Assembly (NCBI GenBank): GCA_033819885.1
Contig: JAQYUZ010000009.1
Coordinates: 248,001 to 312,000, forward strand
Direction of reading: 5' to 3'
Origin: Microbotryomycetes sp. JL201
Lineage: Eukaryota > Basidiomycota > Microbotryomycetes
DNA length: 64,000 nt
In this document: positions 63,579 to 64,000 of the stretch, piece after piece
Position numbering within the stretch: the stretch's first letter is position 1
Layout: each line of letters begins with the position of its first letter
The notes under the pieces: generated by a model
Told to the model about the DNA's origin: nothing
The model's input: only the letters and a program-made list of their open reading frames with translations
The model's database searches: none
Position numbers and translations under genes: made by a program

Positions 63579-64000
63579 CGTTCTTGAGTGTCGGGAGCGG
63601 GATGTGTGTGGGGCCCGAGCCTGGCGTCGGCATCTTCAGATCGCCGGCAATGTACCACGATAGTCAAGCACGCAACACACAACTAAGTGTGAGACTTTTT
63701 TAGCCAGTTTCGTCAGTCTCTGGCAAGCAAGCTGTGAGAAACAGAACAATGGCATTCGAAAATTCCTTTCAATAACACGATTACGTCTCGGCTCCAGCCT
63801 ACACACTGCTAAAGGCTAGCATCTCGTCTTTGATAGCCTACTGTATGACCTATGCTATAGCCACTGAGCTCAATTCGGATGCAACCACAGATAAGGTTGA
63901 CAGTGGCGCTGTTCCTTGGAATCTCATGCGCTGTTATTGACATCTTACTTCTAGAATCCCTCTGCCCTTTGTTTTGACGCCCTTGTAGATACTATACGCT
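63579..64000. other. Right-hand window end, no gene seen
   Basis: 422 bases upstream of the dehydrogenase, more AT-rich than most gaps here. No open frame with convincing composition. It includes the dehydrogenase promoter. Confidence 0.45.

Overview
This window is nuclear DNA of a fungus, most likely a basidiomycete. The evidence is dense, intron-rich coding on both strands, with introns mostly 43-90 bases and a CTGAC/TTGAC-type branch motif near the 3' splice site. The gene content is also typically fungal: fused ARG5,6, an Anp1-family mannosyltransferase, PMP3 with a soluble tail, and Rtp1. The exact genus cannot be read from the sequence; a small-genome Pucciniomycotina or Ustilaginomycotina lineage is a guess. 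I rebuilt 28 protein genes by joining exons across splice sites by hand. Every complete model has a total coding length that is a multiple of three. I recognised no rRNA or tRNA gene, transposon, virus-like element or CRISPR array.

Layout. 1-10.8 kb: the start of an acyl-CoA synthetase-type ligase (cut by the window edge), gamma-tubulin complex subunit GCP2, the bifunctional arginine-biosynthesis precursor ARG5,6, a 92-residue conserved-looking protein whose ATG is split by an intron, and a hotdog thioesterase. 11.7-20.6 kb: Rtp1/TANGO6-like factor and a large, disordered, membrane-anchored protein. 20.6-30.5 kb: S1/P1 nuclease, acetoacetyl-CoA thiolase ERG10, DPM2, an unknown protein, a TLC-type membrane protein, a protein with a PP1-docking-like motif, and PMP3. 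31-41.2 kb: a small secreted cysteine-rich protein, SmE, an RS/RE-rich nuclear-type protein, a putative mitochondrial protein, the Rpl10-chaperone-like WD protein (SQT1/AAMP), a CBS-domain protein and ALG12. 41.4-60.1 kb: a genome-maintenance block with RAD17, DNA2, an unknown acidic protein and POL2, interrupted by the Anp1-family gene. 60.3-63.6 kb: an Atg14-like PI3-kinase subunit and a short-chain dehydrogenase.

The most unusual features are genome-style ones. Roughly one intron in eleven uses a GC rather than GT donor (10 firm cases among about 112). Three small genes have an intron inside or immediately after the start codon. The unknown 377-residue protein next to POL2 ends in a tryptophan/acidic motif resembling one in the N-terminal tail of the nearby DNA2. 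There is also a small secreted protein with a 14-residue Trp repeat and eight cysteines.

Functionally most genes are ordinary housekeeping: N-glycan and GPI/mannose metabolism (DPM2, ALG12, Anp1 family), replication and checkpoint (POL2, DNA2, RAD17), mitochondrial arginine synthesis, sterol precursor supply (ERG10), splicing (SmE), ribosome assembly (SQT1-like) and autophagy. Genes are packed head-to-head or tail-to-tail with gaps often of 50-300 bases, so many promoters are shared. All exon limits are inferred from reading the sequence; none has transcript support here.
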